Source of the DNA: Mesobacillus harenae
GTDB taxonomy: Bacteria; Bacillota; Bacilli; Bacillales; Cytobacillaceae
DNA length: 42,572 nt
NCBI RefSeq assembly: GCF_013343715.1
Contig: NZ_JABUNR010000026.1
Coordinates: forward strand, 1 to 42,572
Direction: 5' to 3'
In this document: piece after piece, positions 25,911 through 34,402 of the stretch
Layout: every line of letters starts with the position of its first letter
Position numbering within the stretch: the stretch's first letter is position 1
The notes under the pieces: model-generated
What the model saw: only the letters and a program-made list of their open reading frames with translations
Databases searched by the model: none
Told to the model about the DNA's origin: nothing
Position numbers and translations under genes: made by a program

Positions 25911-26936
25911 TTATCGGTCGGCTTTGACAGAGTTAATAATAAACCCTTCTATCTTTTTAGCGTCCTCTGGGTGAAACATATGTGATGAATTTTCATACCA
26001 AACCATCTCTTTGCCAGCCGGTGCATTTAACTGTTGAAAGAATGTCTCTACCGGCTCTCCACTTACGTGAAAGTCTTGTTTCCCATGCAGAAAATACACG
26101 GGGACATCCAAAGAATCAAGCTTATCTAGATCGATTTTGGCAAAGTCCTCAACTAACTCTTTTGTATACGTTAATTTATATGCACTATAAAAAGTTTCGA
26201 ATATGTCCTTAATCGTATAATCAGAACTTCTTAAAAACAGTTTTAACCCCCCGACCATCCCAGGATGTTTAATTTCATTGGTTTCATAGATCATTGAGTT
26301 ATATTTAAGCAAGAGCTGGCGAAAGTCAGTCCATTGTTTAACTGTCTTAACGTAAGGTGGCTGTCCTAACACTTCCAGCTTTTTTAACGTTTTTTGATCG
26401 TTTGCTGTTTGAGCCTTGATCTTTAACCAATCAAAACATCGTTTATCATTATCCGTCCAATTTAATATTTGAGAGATTCCCACATAGGCATGAAGTTTTT
26501 CGGGATATTTAGAGGCAATTGACAAACCAATAATGCTTCCCCAAGAATGTCCCGCTAAATATACCTTCTTCTTTTTAAAACGGAATGTTAATAAGTCAAT
26601 TAACTCTTTGCAATCGCTGATAAACTGCTCAACCCTTATTGTTTTGGCAGGTGTTTTTTTACTAAACGACTTCCCCGCCCCACGCTGGTCCCAAAAAACA
26701 ACGACAAAATGCTTCACAAGCTCTTTAGTGGCTATTGAAACGGCATAATCCTGTCCTCTTGAAACAACACCTGGGACCGGCATACAGGGTCCCCCATGAA
26801 CAAAGAGCAGCACCGGTTTACTCGGGTCCATCGCCTGAATCAGCACAGCTTGGTCCACCCCGCCTAATGTAACTTTCTCAACAGAATCAATTCCCCCATC
26901 AGGAATGACAAAATCTCTTTTAGAAAATAACCCCAT
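25911..26936 (-). CDS. Alpha/beta hydrolase, prolyl-aminopeptidase-like
   Basis: A 341-residue serine hydrolase. HGGPCMPVP forms the oxyanion hole, DQRGAGKS is the family stretch shared with proline iminopeptidases, GHSWGS is the nucleophile elbow, LHGKQDFHV carries the acid and NSSHMFHPE the catalytic His. A cap of helices lies between about 165 and 260. No signal peptide, so cytosolic. GAGGGG precedes the ATG. Single gene. Family membership is clear; the true substrate (N-terminal proline peptides or an ester or lactone) is not. Confidence 0.82.
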   Translation of the reverse strand: MGLFSKRDFVIPDGGIDSVEKVTLGGVDQAVLIQAMDPSKPVLLFVHGGPCMPVPGVVSRGQDYAVSIATKELVKHFVVVFWDQRGAGKSFSKKTPAKTIRVEQFISDCKELIDLLTFRFKKKKVYLAGHSWGSIIGLSIASKYPEKLHAYVGISQILNWTDNDKRCFDWLKIKAQTANDQKTLKKLEVLGQPPYVKTVKQWTDFRQLLLKYNSMIYETNEIKHPGMVGGLKLFLRSSDYTIKDIFETFYSAYKLTYTKELVEDFAKIDLDKLDSLDVPVYFLHGKQDFHVSGEPVETFFQQLNAPAGKEMVWYENSSHMFHPEDAKKIEGFIINSVKADR

Positions 26937-27082
26937 CTACATCCCCTCGCTTTGTACTATTATATTAAATAGCAGCAGTTTATAGAAACTGTAACTGAAC
27001 TAGATGCCGGTTTTGATAGGTAATGGGCAAATGTATACACCTTTGTATATCCCATACAACATAACATTCAGATTCATAATAA

Positions 27083-27111
27083 AAGACCAAATCACAACGT
27101 AATTTGGTCTT
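27083..27111 (-). terminator. Terminator of the liv operon
   Basis: The stem AAGACCAAAT/ATTTGGTCTT is followed by TTTTATTAT on the minus strand, after livF. Confidence 0.8.
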
Positions 27112-27125
27112 CATTCTGAGAGCTG

Positions 27126-27836
27126 TTAGCCTGATTTCCGTCCCAAATAGGCTTCCATAATTCTCGGATCATTTAACAGTTCCTTCGACTTTCCTTCAGC
27201 AACTATCTTTCCTGTTTCAAGCACGTAGCCATAATCAGAAATGCGCAATGCCTGCCTTGCATTCTGCTCAACCAGGAGAACCGTCGTCCCGGCTTCGTTA
27301 ATTTCTTTTATGATTTTAAAAATGTCAGCTACAACCAATGGTGCTAATCCCATTGAAGGTTCGTCCAAGAGAAGCATCTTTGGCTTGCTAAGGATTGCTC
27401 TCGCAATGGCTAGCATCTGCTGCTGTCCCCCGGATAAAGTTCCACCCAGCTGTTTCTGTCTTTCTTCAAGTATCGGAAACCGTTTCATGACATTATTTAT
27501 ATCCTGATCTATCTCATTGTCCTTGCGGTGATATGCACCCATCTCAAGATTTTCGCGGACAGTCATTCCCGCCAGAATTTGGCGACCTTCCGGAACAAGC
27601 GCGATTCCTTTTCGGAGAAGCTGGTCAGGTCGAAGGCCGGTTACCCCCTCACCCTTAAATTCAATACTCCCCTGCTGAGGTTTTAACAAACCTGATATTG
27701 TCTTCATCGTGGTCGTTTTCCCAGCTCCGTTTGCACCAAGGATTGTAACAATACTGCCCTCTTTAACTTCAAGGCTGATGTTTTTCAGCACTTGGATTTT
27801 CCCATAGAATGCAGCAATTCCATCAACTTTAAGCAT
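27126..27836 (-). CDS. livF: Branched-chain amino-acid ABC transporter ATPase LivF
   Basis: A 236-residue ATPase. Walker A GANGAGKTT, signature LSGGQQQML and Walker B LLLDEPSMGL are all present, and the length is typical for LivF. The ATG at 27836 has AGGAGG nine bases before it and overlaps the livG stop by eight bases. The frame stays open for 36 more codons inside livG, but that is not a plausible start. With LivG it powers import through LivH and LivM. Confidence 0.93.
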   Translation of the reverse strand: MLKVDGIAAFYGKIQVLKNISLEVKEGSIVTILGANGAGKTTTMKTISGLLKPQQGSIEFKGEGVTGLRPDQLLRKGIALVPEGRQILAGMTVRENLEMGAYHRKDNEIDQDINNVMKRFPILEERQKQLGGTLSGGQQQMLAIARAILSKPKMLLLDEPSMGLAPLVVADIFKIIKEINEAGTTVLLVEQNARQALRISDYGYVLETGKIVAEGKSKELLNDPRIMEAYLGRKSG

Positions 27837-28602
27837 ACACTTCATCCTCCTCAGTGCCGAGATAAGCTTCGATGACATCAGGATTATTTTGAATATCGGC
27901 TGGAGTTCCTTCAGCAATCTTTTTGCCGAAGTTAAGGACTGCAATCCGGTCGCATAATTTCATCACAAGAGGCATGTCATGCTCAATCAGTAAAACTGTA
28001 ATGCCTTGTTCCTGAATCTTTTTAATGAGCTGAAAAAGCTCGCTCGTTTCAGTCTCATTCATTCCAGCTGCTGGCTCATCTAGAAGCAAAAGCTGGGGCC
28101 TGCTTGCTAAAGCTCTAGCAATCTCCAATCTTCTTTGCTGACCGTATGCAAGGCTATCTGAAATAACATCCGCATAACCTGCCAAGCCAACAAACTCTAA
28201 CAGCTCATTCGCTTTCCGCCGGATATTATCCTCTTCTTGCCGCTGGGACTTTGTCCGAAAAACACTGCTTAACACACCTGCTTTGCTGCGGCAATGTTCC
28301 CCAACCATAACGTTTTCCTCTGCTGTCATTTGCGGGAATAAACGAATGTTCTGGAACGTCCGACAAATCCCTTTTTGTGTAATAAGATGCGGCTTTAGTC
28401 CATTGATGTTTTCTCCGTTGAAAATAATCTCCCCTGAAGTGGGCATATACATGGATGTAATCAAATTGAACATCGTTGTTTTACCGGCTCCATTAGGCCC
28501 AATCAGCCCAAAGATTTCCCCTTTATTTATCGAAAAAGTGACATCAGACAACGCACTCAAACCGCCAAAGTTTTTAGAGGTTTTTTGTATTTGAAGTACC
28601 AT
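27829..28602 (-). CDS. livG: Branched-chain amino-acid ABC transporter ATPase LivG
   Basis: A 257-residue ATPase with Walker A GPNGAGKTT, signature LAYGQQRRLEIAR and Walker B LLLDEPAAGM, followed by the LivG-type tail (VIEAYLG). It overlaps livM by 29 bases and livF by eight. AGAGGGGG precedes the ATG. It forms the ATPase pair with LivF on the cytoplasmic side. Confidence 0.94.
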   Translation of the reverse strand: MVLQIQKTSKNFGGLSALSDVTFSINKGEIFGLIGPNGAGKTTMFNLITSMYMPTSGEIIFNGENINGLKPHLITQKGICRTFQNIRLFPQMTAEENVMVGEHCRSKAGVLSSVFRTKSQRQEEDNIRRKANELLEFVGLAGYADVISDSLAYGQQRRLEIARALASRPQLLLLDEPAAGMNETETSELFQLIKKIQEQGITVLLIEHDMPLVMKLCDRIAVLNFGKKIAEGTPADIQNNPDVIEAYLGTEEDEVYA

Positions 28603-29551
28603 GCTTTTGCCCCCTCTTTCCTACTTTCGTTTTGATCCAATTGATTATATTTACGTCTATAAGTCCCTGTGGACGGACAGCCATCATAATGATGATTACC
28701 AAGCCGTAAATCATATAGCGATATTCACTGATAAAGCGAAGTACTTCAGGCATAACCGTTAAAAATAAAGCACCAAATACTGGACCCCAAATAACTTCAC
28801 TCCCGCCAAAGACTGCGAAAATTAGAATTTCAACTGCACGGTGGTAAGCAAAATCAGCTGGGCTAATATATGCAAGCACGTGTGCAAATAATGTTCCGGC
28901 AAACCCTGCAACCAAAGCCCCCTGTGCAAAGGCGAGAACTTTATAGTACGTGATATTGATTCCCATTGATTCAGCTGCTTGTTCATCAAGCTTGATTGCC
29001 GCAAAGGCCCGTCCAACACGGGAACTGTTTTGCCTTCTGAAAAATTGGATAATCCCTATAGTAATGAATAATAAAAGCAGGAAAATTGTCATGAAAATAA
29101 ACTGATTGTTTTGCAGCCCCAACACCTGAGGGTCAAATCCAAAGCCTTTTAAGGTTTTTAGGATTTCACGGCCCATATGCGGGATGCCTGATAAACCAAC
29201 CGCTCCCTTTGTTAACGACTCCCAGTTGACAAAGATAACCCGGATAACCTCACCAAAGCCCAGCGTTACAATTGCCAAATAGACGCCCTTAAGCCTTAAG
29301 GTTGGAATACCAATAATGACGCCAAATAGACCCGCCATTAAAGTTCCTGCTAGAACACCTACGATAATAGGCAGATCGAAATTCAGCGTTAAGAGTGCTG
29401 AAGTATAAGCACCGATCCCCATGAATCCCGCGCTGGCAAGAGACAGCTGGCCAGTTGATAGTGTAATGTATATGCTTATCCCTAGAATAATATTGATAAG
29501 AACAAAGGATGCTACCTGTAAATAATATGGATTAATTAATTCTGCAAGCAT
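28574..29551 (-). CDS. livM: Branched-chain amino-acid ABC transporter permease LivM
   Basis: A 325-residue inner-membrane permease with about eight to ten helices. Family stretches are LSTGQLSLASAGFMGIGAY near the start, LRLKGVYLAIVTLGFGE in the middle, AAESMGIN facing the ATPase, and the ending VRPQGLI. It follows livH by 12 bases. With LivH it forms the channel for leucine, isoleucine, valine or related solutes. Confidence 0.93.
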   Translation of the reverse strand: MLAELINPYYLQVASFVLINIILGISIYITLSTGQLSLASAGFMGIGAYTSALLTLNFDLPIIVGVLAGTLMAGLFGVIIGIPTLRLKGVYLAIVTLGFGEVIRVIFVNWESLTKGAVGLSGIPHMGREILKTLKGFGFDPQVLGLQNNQFIFMTIFLLLLFITIGIIQFFRRQNSSRVGRAFAAIKLDEQAAESMGINITYYKVLAFAQGALVAGFAGTLFAHVLAYISPADFAYHRAVEILIFAVFGGSEVIWGPVFGALFLTVMPEVLRFISEYRYMIYGLVIIIMMAVRPQGLIDVNIINWIKTKVGKRGQKHGTSNTKNL

Positions 29552-29563
29552 GGATTCACCTTC

Positions 29564-30439
29564 TTACGCTGAAATTTTTTGGCCAAACAATCCTTGAGGC
29601 CTAATGAGAAGAATGATAATAATCGCCGCAAAGGCTATGGCATCCTTATAGCCAGAATCCCCGTATACTACTATGAAGGTTTCAGCTAAACCAAGGATGA
29701 GACCGCCCACCATTGCTCCTTTAACATTGCCCATGCCGCCAAGAATGATAATGGCCAGGCCTTTTAACCCTATGGATAATCCCATTTGAGGAGTAACAGA
29801 GTTAAAAGCCATGCCGACGAGAATACCTGCAATGCCTCCCATCGCAGATGCGATGATAACGGTCATCGTAATCGTTCTTTTTACGTCAACCCCAAGAAGG
29901 CTTGCCGTTTCGAGGTTTTCTGCTGTTGCTCTTAATGCTTTTCCGGCCTTGGTCTTACCAAGCCAAAAAGAAAGAGAATACATTAAAAGGATTGAAATGA
30001 CAAAAATTACAATCTGTACAAGGTATACAGTTATCGACCCGATCTGAAAGCTAATTTCCGCGAATGAAGCACGGAACGGGTGATTACCAGCACCAAAAAG
30101 ATGATGTGACAGATTTTCTAAAAATATTGAAACACCAATTGTACTGATTAATGGAGCTAAATGTGAAACACCTTGTTTGCTTCGAAGAGGCCTTAAAGCA
30201 AAGCGCTCAAGTAGATAACCCATTACTGCTGTAACCGCAATTGCTGCCAAAAAAGCGAGCCAAAGCGGCCCCTGGAAGCTAGCTGTCACAACCACACCGA
30301 TAAAGGCGCCAAACATAAAGATTTCTCCGTGTGCCATATTAATGATACCAAGCACCCCGAAGACCAATGTGAACCCAAGTGCAACGATGGCATAGATGCT
30401 GCCGAGGGTTATTCCGTTTATTAATTGTTCGATTAACAC
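29564..30439 (-). CDS. livH: Branched-chain amino-acid ABC transporter permease LivH
   Basis: A 291-residue permease: LINGITLGSIYAIVALGFTLVFG at the start, INMAHGEIFMFGA, SLLGVDVKRT facing the ATPase and LIRPQGLFG at the end. GTG at 30439 is the likely start, with AAGGTGG seven bases before it, and gives the usual family N-terminus. The frame extends 23 codons further with no ribosome site. Confidence 0.92.
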   Translation of the reverse strand: MLIEQLINGITLGSIYAIVALGFTLVFGVLGIINMAHGEIFMFGAFIGVVVTASFQGPLWLAFLAAIAVTAVMGYLLERFALRPLRSKQGVSHLAPLISTIGVSIFLENLSHHLFGAGNHPFRASFAEISFQIGSITVYLVQIVIFVISILLMYSLSFWLGKTKAGKALRATAENLETASLLGVDVKRTITMTVIIASAMGGIAGILVGMAFNSVTPQMGLSIGLKGLAIIILGGMGNVKGAMVGGLILGLAETFIVVYGDSGYKDAIAFAAIIIILLIRPQGLFGQKISA

Positions 30440-30557
30440 GGCTATCCACCTTCTAACATTTTTGTAAGTAACTTCAAATTGTGTTCTTAAAAAGTAAAGC
30501 CCAGGCACTTAATACGCGCCGGAGCTTTAAAGTGTTTTTGTAATCATTCTTCTTTTA

Positions 30558-31712
30558 TTATTCGAAAACCTTAAATGCTCCACCTTCGATTACTAAAACG
30601 GTTGGCTCCATGACGACATCTCCCTCTTCATCAAAGGAGAATTCTCCAAGAATTCCGTTAAAGCCTTGAATCTCAGCCAATGCATCTCTTACAGCATCAC
30701 GGTCAGCTTCCCCTGCATTCTTAAGTGCTTCAGCCATAATATAAAGAGCATCATATGCCTGAGCTGCGAATTGGTCAGGCTTTTTTCCATATTCTTCTTC
30801 ATATTTAGTTACAAAATCCTGTACCTTTTGATCGTCTTTTTCACCATACCAAGGCGTTGCAACTATTAAACCATTTGCAGCATCCCCTGCGATATTGATA
30901 ACTTCAGGAGAGTTAAAACCATTTCCGCCTACGAATGGTACGTCAATTCCCATTTTCCGTGCCTGTCCCATAATAACTGCTCCTTCATTATATAAAGCAG
31001 ATGCTAAAATCAGGTCAGGATTTAAACCTTTAATTTTTGTTAGTTGAGCATTATAGTCTGATTGGCCTTTTTGGAAGGTCTCAATCGTTAGGATCTCAAG
31101 TCCTTTTTCTTCAGCTGCAGCTTTCATAGTATCAAAGCCTGATTTTGTAAATACATCATCATTCCCGTATAAGATAGCAACTTTCTTAGCGTCGTATTTT
31201 TCCATTGCTTTATCAATCGCAGCCGGGATAGCTAATGCCTCAGGAAGCGAGTTACGGAAAACATACTCACCTATTTGCGGGATCCCCTCTGCTGTTGTCG
31301 ATGTTCCCATAATTGGCACACCATTAATGTCTGCTTCAGGGCCGACTACATTCATTTCTGTACTTAAAGTTGGTCCAATAATGGCTGTCACGTTCTCAGA
31401 ATTCATTAGTTTTTGTGCCGCTGTTAATGCCTGGTCCTGTTTACCCGCCGAATCTTCAACAACAAGGTTTATCTCTACTTCACCATTGCTGTTAATCTCT
31501 TCTTGCGCTAGTTTTAATCCATTTGTAATTGCTTCCCCGTAGGCTGCTCCAGGACCGCTAATATAAGACACAACTCCTATATCTGCTTTAACTGCTCCTC
31601 CTTCGGTTTGCGCGTCTTGGTCTCCTGCTGGTTCATTGCCGCCGCATGCTGTAAGTACCAGCAAACTGGACAACGTTGTCAATTGGATGATCTTTTTAAA
31701 TTGCTTTCTCAT
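30558..31712 (-). CDS. livK: Branched-chain amino-acid-binding lipoprotein
   Basis: A 384-residue extracellular solute-binding lipoprotein. The lipobox LTAC sets the lipidated Cys at residue 23; a short acidic linker (EPAGDQDAQTEGG) follows. The mature part is a type I periplasmic-binding fold (GVVSYISGPGAAYGEAITNGLKLA, IIGPTLSTEM, FVGGNGFNS, AQAYDALYIM). It opens the livK-H-M-G-F operon and is followed by a 118-base gap before livH. The true ligand could be a branched-chain amino acid or another small solute such as an amide. Confidence 0.9.
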   Translation of the reverse strand: MRKQFKKIIQLTTLSSLLVLTACGGNEPAGDQDAQTEGGAVKADIGVVSYISGPGAAYGEAITNGLKLAQEEINSNGEVEINLVVEDSAGKQDQALTAAQKLMNSENVTAIIGPTLSTEMNVVGPEADINGVPIMGTSTTAEGIPQIGEYVFRNSLPEALAIPAAIDKAMEKYDAKKVAILYGNDDVFTKSGFDTMKAAAEEKGLEILTIETFQKGQSDYNAQLTKIKGLNPDLILASALYNEGAVIMGQARKMGIDVPFVGGNGFNSPEVINIAGDAANGLIVATPWYGEKDDQKVQDFVTKYEEEYGKKPDQFAAQAYDALYIMAEALKNAGEADRDAVRDALAEIQGFNGILGEFSFDEEGDVVMEPTVLVIEGGAFKVFE

Positions 31713-31725
31713 TTTTATCCCCCGT

Positions 31726-31740
31726 TTTTTTCTGAAATAT
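31726..31740 (-). promoter_or_regulatory. Weak CodY-box-like site upstream of livK
   Basis: On the minus strand ATATTTCAGAAAAAA matches the CodY consensus AATTTTCWGAAAATT in 11 of 15 positions, just before the livK ribosome site. CodY often controls branched-chain amino-acid uptake. The match is weak and in an AT-rich leader. Confidence 0.25.
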
Positions 31741-31978
31741 ATAAATTTTCAAAACCATATAACTATTAAAATACAAAAGCTTGTCAAAGTAAACAATATT
31801 ATGGAAACTTTTCTGACATACTTGTTGATTTTTTATTTTTTGTAATTTGGGGTTATCGGGAGTCTCCCCTCTTTTGGGTGAAAATCCTCTATCAGTTCTC
31901 ACTTTTTTGAATTAGATAGCAATTTAAACGTCTTTAAGAAGTAAAATGAATGGGCAAAATTGGCAGAATGCTGCATAA
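31741..31978. other. livK leader and promoter region
   Basis: AT-rich. A TTGACA box near 31785 (minus strand) is the likely livK -35, with the -10 not clearly defined. A G/C-rich inverted stretch (GGGAG/CTCCC) lies near 31859-31869. No gene is seen. Confidence 0.4.
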
Positions 31979-31981
31979 AAA

Positions 31982-32009
31982 AACCCTCTGCTTTTAAAAG
32001 TAGAGGGTT
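31982..32009 (-). terminator. Terminator of glmS
   Basis: The stem AACCCTCT/AGAGGGTT is followed by seven T on the minus strand, downstream of glmS. Confidence 0.85.
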
Positions 32010-32085
32010 GAAGAAATTATTTACTTATAATTTAAAAACTATCGGTTTTAATAATTTCTTCGAAAAAACGTTTAGAAACGTGCCC

Positions 32086-33888
32086 TTATTCGACTGTAAC
32101 GGACTTTGCCAGGTTCCTTGGCTTATCGACATCACATTCACGATGAAGAGCTGCGTAGTAAGAAATTAATTGATACGGTATTACAGAGATAAGAGGTGTT
32201 AAGATTTCGTATACCTCCGGAATGACAAAACGATCTTCGTCTGTCTCCATTCCTTTCATGGAGATGATACAAGGGTTTGCTCCACGCGCAACGACCTCTT
32301 TGACGTTACCGCGTATGCCTAAGTTTACACTTTCCTGAGTAGCAAGCGCTAAAACAGGAGTGCCATTTTCAATTAAAGCAATTGTCCCGTGTTTTAACTC
32401 GCCTCCTGCAAATCCTTCAGCCTGTATATAAGAAATTTCCTTCAGTTTAAGAGCTCCTTCGAGCCCTACATAAAAGTCGATTCCTCGGCCAATAAAGAAA
32501 CAATTCCGCGTCGTGGCCAAAAATTCACGGGCAATTTCCTCAAACTCCTCTTTAGCATCACATAGGACTTCCATTGCATTTGCTACGATTCCTAGTTCTT
32601 GAATTAAATCAAAATTAATTTTTAAGCCGCGGTATCTGGCCGTTACTTCAGCAAGAATGGATAAGACAGCAAGCTGCGCCGTATATGCCTTTGTAGAAGC
32701 TACAGCTATTTCAGGACCAGCATGAAGCATCAGGGTAAAATCTGCTTCACGGGACAGAGTGGATCCCGGAACGTTTGTGATCGTTAAGGCTTGATGACCT
32801 AGTTCTTTAATTGAAACTAAAACGCCCCGGCTATCTGCTGTTTCCCCACTCTGGGATATGAAGATAAATAGCGGTTTTTCAGAAAGAATCGGCATATTGT
32901 AGCTGAACTCGCTGGCGATATGAACTTCAACAGGAATTTTGGCCATCTTTTCGATGAACTGTTTTCCAACCAGCCCTGCATGATAAGAGGTGCCGGCAGC
33001 AATAATATAAATCCTGTCACACTGGCTCATTGCATTCAAAATATCTTTGTCGATAGTTAGTTCTCCATCGCTGCCTTGATAGTTTTGAACGATTTTACGA
33101 ATAACCAGCGGCTGTTCATCAATCTCTTTTAACATATAGTGAGGGTATGTTCCTTTTTCGATATCGCTCGCATCAAGTTCAGCTGTATATGGATCACGGC
33201 TCATCTCTTCGCCTTCTGGATTAAGGATCGTAACTTTATCTTTTGTAACAATGACTGTCTCTTTGTCCATAAGCTCGACAAACTGGTCTGTTACCTGTAG
33301 CATAGCCATCGCATCACTGGCCACCACATTGAATCCTTCTCCTAAACCGACTAGCAGCGGGCTCTTATTTTTTGCAACAAAGATCGTTTCTTCATTTTGA
33401 CTATCTAAAAGGGCAATTGCATACGAACCTTTTAAAAGTGAGAGCGTTTTGCGGAACGCCTCTTCGACAGCTATTCCCTTATTAACAAACAGCTCAATTA
33501 GCTGAACAATGATCTCAGTATCTGTATCACTTTTCAAGGAAACATTTTGCAAGTATTCACGTTTTAAGATGTCATAGTTTTCAATGACCCCATTATGCAC
33601 GAGTGTTAATCTTGCTGAACTGCTTTGATGAGGATGGGCATTAAGCTTGCTAGGTACACCGTGTGTAGCCCAGCGTGTATGCCCAATCCCTGTGTTTGCT
33701 GCTACATCCGGTTTAACTGCAGTTCTTAAGTCTGCAATCCGTCCTTTTTCCTTAAAAACATGAACACCTTCAGAGTTCATGACAGCAATACCGGCTGAGT
33801 CATAGCCTCTATATTCAAGCTTTTCCAGGCCCTTAAGCAAAATTTCTTTAGAATCATTTGATCCAATATATCCAACGATACCACACAT
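32086..33888 (-). CDS. glmS: Glutamine--fructose-6-phosphate aminotransferase
   Basis: A 600-residue enzyme that makes glucosamine-6-phosphate, the first step to UDP-GlcNAc for peptidoglycan. The N-terminal glutaminase starts MCGIVGYIGS with the nucleophile Cys2, followed by GHTRWATHG. The two SIS sugar-isomerase domains carry AAGTSYHAG, SQSGETADS and FIGRGIDFYVGLEGALKLKEISY; the end is LAKSVTVE. GGGAGG precedes the ATG. Expression is controlled by the glmS ribozyme in its leader. Confidence 0.97.
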   Translation of the reverse strand: MCGIVGYIGSNDSKEILLKGLEKLEYRGYDSAGIAVMNSEGVHVFKEKGRIADLRTAVKPDVAANTGIGHTRWATHGVPSKLNAHPHQSSSARLTLVHNGVIENYDILKREYLQNVSLKSDTDTEIIVQLIELFVNKGIAVEEAFRKTLSLLKGSYAIALLDSQNEETIFVAKNKSPLLVGLGEGFNVVASDAMAMLQVTDQFVELMDKETVIVTKDKVTILNPEGEEMSRDPYTAELDASDIEKGTYPHYMLKEIDEQPLVIRKIVQNYQGSDGELTIDKDILNAMSQCDRIYIIAAGTSYHAGLVGKQFIEKMAKIPVEVHIASEFSYNMPILSEKPLFIFISQSGETADSRGVLVSIKELGHQALTITNVPGSTLSREADFTLMLHAGPEIAVASTKAYTAQLAVLSILAEVTARYRGLKINFDLIQELGIVANAMEVLCDAKEEFEEIAREFLATTRNCFFIGRGIDFYVGLEGALKLKEISYIQAEGFAGGELKHGTIALIENGTPVLALATQESVNLGIRGNVKEVVARGANPCIISMKGMETDEDRFVIPEVYEILTPLISVIPYQLISYYAALHRECDVDKPRNLAKSVTVE

Positions 33889-33910
33889 TTAATTGTATCC
33901 TCCCTAATAA

Positions 33911-33954
33911 AAGGGGGACAAGTCAACCTTTAGGGGACTAACTCGCCCCCCTTA
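33911..33954 (-). terminator. Terminator-like hairpin between ribozyme and glmS
   Basis: On the minus strand AAGGGGG...CCCCCTT, with an inner CGAGT/ACTTG pairing, is followed by TTTTATT, only about 25 bases before the glmS start. It could attenuate glmS transcription or protect the cleaved mRNA. Confidence 0.5.
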
Positions 33955-33995
33955 TCTCTGTTTTAGTTATTTGGCTAGACAGCCAGCTATTTTTA

Positions 33996-34140
33996 ACATT
34001 CCCATCTCTTTGTGCATTAAGTTGCCTTAATGTTTTAAAGATGTGATTAACGGTTGTGCTTTCAACCGGGAGGCATCCGCCGAACGATCGATGAACCTCC
34101 ACCTCGTCAACTAATCCTGACAGAATTAGCCCTGGCGCTT
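33996..34140 (-). ncRNA. glmS glucosamine-6-phosphate-activated ribozyme
   Basis: Minus-strand core elements of the glmS ribozyme are all present in order: the cleavage-site start AGCGCCAG (about 34139), GACGAGGTGGAGGTT, ATCGATCGTTCGGCGGATG, CCTCCCGG, and distal stems P3 (GGTTG...CAACC) and P4 (CATCTTT...AAAGAGATG). In Gram-positive bacteria GlcN6P triggers self-cleavage and the cut mRNA is degraded, giving feedback on GlmS. The 3' boundary is approximate. A reading frame across it is not a gene. Confidence 0.93.
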
Positions 34141-34214
34141 TAAACTTAAAATAGCCATCCAATCCACCTTTCTTTATAAAAATAAAGTTTAATTCAAAAC
34201 TCAAAAACAGAATC

Positions 34215-34244
34215 ATCATAACCTACGGATTATCCTTCCGTCAA
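34215..34244 (-). promoter_or_regulatory. Sigma-A promoter of glmS
   Basis: TTGACG, an 18-bp gap and TATGAT on the minus strand, about 75 bases before the ribozyme core. Both boxes match the consensus at five of six positions. Confidence 0.7.
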
Positions 34245-34357
34245 TAGTGAACTAAAGGAAATTGACCTTCACCGCTTTTTTACCCTTGCTAAAGAAAGTT
34301 AAACAGAAAAGGAGCAGTTCCATGCCCCTCTGTTACTCTCCTTCTTATAATTAAAAA

Positions 34358-34392
34358 TATGCATAGGGTACCTAAACGGTTCCCTATGCATA
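34358..34392 (-). terminator. Terminator of glmM
   Basis: The stem TATGCATAGGG/CCCTATGCATA, followed by TTTTTAATT on the minus strand, ten bases after the glmM stop codon. It separates glmM from glmS. Confidence 0.8.
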
Positions 34393-34402
34393 GGAAATAT
34401 AG

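Noticed and set aside
33938..34219. Open frame of about 93 codons on the minus strand upstream of glmS
   Set aside because: It lies over the glmS ribozyme and leader hairpin; the RNA motifs explain the sequence and there is no ribosome site.
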